A program made the position numbers and the translations under genes. This document shows, in pieces, positions 5,216 to 6,721 of a DNA stretch of 6,721 nt. Within the stretch, counting starts at the first letter, position 1; every line of letters begins with the position of its first letter. This stretch comes from Planctomycetota bacterium. Its GTDB lineage: Bacteria > Planctomycetota > J058 > J103. Under the pieces are notes generated by a model. That model was not told where the DNA came from. It saw nothing but the letters and a program-made list of their open reading frames with translations, and made no database searches. The DNA lies in contig RFJN01000283.1 of NCBI GenBank assembly GCA_003694875.1, positions 1-6,721 on the forward strand, written 5' to 3'.

Positions 5216-6439
5216 ATGCAGCGTCGACGCTACGTGGTGCTCGGTGCGGGGCGGCAGGGGCGGGCGGCGGCCTACGATCTCGCGCGCCACGCGCAGGCGG
5301 GCGAGGTGGCGCTGTACGACCGCGAGTCCGGCTGTGCCCAGGCGGCCGCACGGCGGGTCAACGAGCTGCTCGAACGGGCGGGGCTCGCGGCGGTCTGCCG
5401 CGGCGCGCAGCTCGAGGTGACCGAGCCCGCCGCGCTGCAGCGCGCGCTCGAGCCCGCCGACTGTGTGCTCTCGTGCGTGCCCTACTTCCTCAACGAACCG
5501 ATCGCGCAGGCGGCGGTCGCCGCCCGCACGAGCTACTGCGATCTCGGCGGCAACACCGCGGTCTCCGACCGCATCCTCGCCCTCGATCCCGAGGCGCGCG
5601 CGGCCGGGGTGACGCTCACCCCCGACTGCGGGCTCGCCCCCGGCATGGCCAACACCCTCGCCGCCTGCCTGATCGAGCGCATCGCACGACCGCGGCGTGC
5701 CGCGGTGCGCTGCGGCGGGCTGCCGCAGCGGCCGCGGCCGCCGCTCGACTACATGCTCACCTTCGCCGTCGAGGGGCTCACCAACGAGTACACCGGAGCC
5801 GCCCTCGTGCTGCGCGAGGGGCGGGTCACCGAGATCCCCACCTTCGATCCCGCCGAGGACGAGAGCCTCGAGGTCGAGGGGGTGGGACGGCTCGAGGCGT
5901 TCGTCACGAGCGGCGGCTCGGGCAACCTGCCGCGCACCTACGCCGGACGGCTCGAGCACTTCGACTACAAGACGCTGCGCTACCCCGGCCACGCCGAGCG
6001 GATCCGGCTGCTGCTCGCGCTCGGGCTGCTCGACCGCGAACCGGTGACGGTGCCCGACGCCGACGGCAACCCCGTGTCGCTGCGGCCCCGCGACCTGCTG
6101 CACGAGCGGCTCGTCTCCCGGCTCACCTTCCCCGACGAGCCCGACCTCGTGGTGCTGCTCGTGACCGCCGAGGGTCTCGACGAGCACGGCGCCGCGGTCC
6201 GCCACCGCTTCGAGATCGTCGACCGCTTCGATCCCGAGACGGGCTTCACCGCCATGGAGCGCACCACCGCCTTCCCCGCCGCCATCATCGCCGCCCACCT
6301 CGCCTCCGACCGGGCACCGCGCGGCGCGATCCCGCTCGAGCGCGTCATGGACGGCGAGGCGTTTGTCGCCGAGCTGCGCCGGCGCCCCTTCGCGATCCGC
6401 GAGTCATTCGAGCGCACCGCCTCCCCCGCAGGCGTCTGA
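5216..6439 (+). CDS. Saccharopine dehydrogenase-family oxidoreductase (lysine 6-dehydrogenase-like)
   Basis: The product has 407 residues, a usual length for the short saccharopine-reductase/lysine 6-dehydrogenase branch. An N-terminal Rossmann fold binds NAD(P): strand YVVLGAGRQG (6-15, GxGxxG), acidic end of the second strand at LYDRE (33-37), then DCVLSCVPYFLN (82-93) and YCDLGGNTAV (107-116). The catalytic/dimerisation half has DCGLAPGMANTLA (137-149), EGLTNEYTG (186-194), EAFVTSGGSGNLPRTYAG (227-244) and YKTLRYPGH (251-259), all typical of this family. No signal peptide is present, so it is cytoplasmic. GGGAGG (5203-5208) lies 7 nt before the ATG. The likely reaction is NAD(P)-dependent oxidation or formation of an amino-acid C-N bond. 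Lysine 6-deamination is the best guess, but the substrate cannot be fixed without neighbours of a lysine or polyamine pathway. Confidence 0.9.
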   Translation: MQRRRYVVLGAGRQGRAAAYDLARHAQAGEVALYDRESGCAQAAARRVNELLERAGLAAVCRGAQLEVTEPAALQRALEPADCVLSCVPYFLNEPIAQAAVAARTSYCDLGGNTAVSDRILALDPEARAAGVTLTPDCGLAPGMANTLAACLIERIARPRRAAVRCGGLPQRPRPPLDYMLTFAVEGLTNEYTGAALVLREGRVTEIPTFDPAEDESLEVEGVGRLEAFVTSGGSGNLPRTYAGRLEHFDYKTLRYPGHAERIRLLLALGLLDREPVTVPDADGNPVSLRPRDLLHERLVSRLTFPDEPDLVVLLVTAEGLDEHGAAVRHRFEIVDRFDPETGFTAMERTTAFPAAIIAAHLASDRAPRGAIPLERVMDGEAFVAELRRRPFAIRESFERTASPAGV

Positions 6440-6451
6440 GTCCACGCGAGC

Positions 6452-6479
6452 GGCGCCGCCCGCCGACCGCGGCGGCGCC
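6452..6479 (+). terminator. Hairpin 12 nt after the dehydrogenase stop codon
   Basis: GGCGCCGCC (6452-6460) and GGCGGCGCC (6471-6479) are perfect 9-bp arms with a 10-nt loop. It is fully Watson-Crick, so it could form in either strand's RNA. No T-tract follows on either side, so it may be a 3' border or pause structure rather than a classical terminator. Confidence 0.4.
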
Positions 6480-6480
6480 A

Positions 6481-6532
6481 CAACGCAACAAGAACGAGCG
6501 CGCCCGGCCCCGCCTGTGCGGAACCGGGCGCG
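6481..6532 (-). terminator. Intrinsic terminator of the minus-strand gene at the right edge
   Basis: In minus-strand RNA, 6532-6518 pairs with 6513-6499: CGCGCCCGG-UU-CCGC, loop ACAG, GCGG-GG-CCGGGCGCG. That is 15 pairs including two U-G. A U-rich run, CTCGTTCTTGTTGCGTTG (6498-6481), follows. The two wobbles become A-C mismatches on the plus strand, so the element is oriented for the minus-strand gene, which ends 34 nt upstream of it. Confidence 0.7.
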
Positions 6533-6565
6533 TGCCCGCAAGAGCAGGGTGTGCGACCTCTCGCG

Positions 6566-6721
6566 CTACGGCACGGTGTAGGTGCCCGCCACCGCGCTCT
6601 GGGCCCCGTTCTGCACCGTCACGGTGTAGCTGCCGCTCGGCAAGGGGTTGCTCCGGCCGCCGGGCGGCATCACCACGATCACCCAGGCGTTGTTCCACAG
6701 GATCCGGCCCATGCGCACCGG
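6566..6721 (-). CDS. C-terminal end of a probable secreted TIG/IPT-like domain protein (5' part outside window)
   Basis: The minus strand is open from the window edge to TAG at 6568-6566 (51 residues plus stop). The segment contains RMGRILWNNAWVIVVMPPGG, then PLPSGSYTVTVQNGAQS, and ends GTYTVP. This is the pattern of the last strands of an IPT/TIG or similar Ig-like beta-sandwich: W..I.V.MPPG, turn, GSYTVTVQNG, F/YTV end. Such domains commonly close bacterial surface or extracellular proteins. The rest of the protein is not visible, so its overall function is unknown. An ATG at 6712-6710 exists but lies inside the domain and is unlikely to be the start. The gene converges on the dehydrogenase gene. 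Confidence 0.7.
   Translation of the reverse strand, partial: PVRMGRILWNNAWVIVVMPPGGRSNPLPSGSYTVTVQNGAQSAVAGTYTVP

Noticed and set aside
5177..6298. 373-codon minus-strand frame opposite the dehydrogenase gene
   Set aside because: It is a mirror of G/C-ending codons in the true gene, with no family motif in the translation.
1..6721. CRISPR array, transposon, rRNA or tRNA
   Set aside because: No direct-repeat/spacer pattern, terminal inverted repeats, transposase-like protein or tRNA/rRNA sequence was seen on either strand.

Overview
This is a very GC-rich window with strongly G/C-biased third codon positions. It comes from a diderm bacterium: one protein ends in a PEP-CTERM sorting signal (an exosortase substrate), and three gene starts encode clear signal peptides. 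The phylum cannot be fixed from sequence alone. PEP-CTERM, a DUF7619-like and a PxKF-like domain, together with selenocysteine use, would fit an uncultured Pseudomonadota-, Myxococcota/Desulfobacterota- or Planctomycetota-like lineage.

Layout. (1) 1-905, minus strand: an exported thioredoxin-like protein whose frame contains a single in-frame TGA at 672-674. The same frame continues with intact, family-like protein to the window edge. A hairpin begins 12 nt after the TGA and its loop lies where the E. coli fdhF SECIS loop lies. I read this as a selenoprotein gene, and it is the main discovery of the window. (2) 906-1119: a divergent promoter region with a locally AT-richer patch. (3) 1120-1851, plus: a PEP-CTERM surface protein. 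(4) 1919-5083, plus: a 1054-residue secreted multidomain protein, made of a probable seven-bladed propeller, a Cna-B/SdrD-B-like domain, a Cys-rich segment, a DUF7619-like domain, a PKD-like segment and a PxKF-like domain with an acidic insert. It is probably co-transcribed with the PEP-CTERM gene. (5) 5100-5145: a 21-bp terminator-like hairpin. (6) 5216-6439, plus: a saccharopine dehydrogenase-family (lysine 6-dehydrogenase-like) oxidoreductase, probably on its own promoter. (7) 6440-6565: a convergent intergenic gap with two hairpins. (8) 6566-6721, minus: the 3' end of another gene whose product ends in a TIG/IPT-like beta-sandwich.

Three or four of the five genes encode exported or surface proteins, so the window is mainly an envelope/secretome locus. 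The dehydrogenase is a cytoplasmic metabolic gene with no visible link to the rest. TGA is the normal stop of three other genes here (1849-1851, 5081-5083, 6437-6439). This argues against genome-wide TGA reassignment and for site-specific selenocysteine insertion at 672-674.
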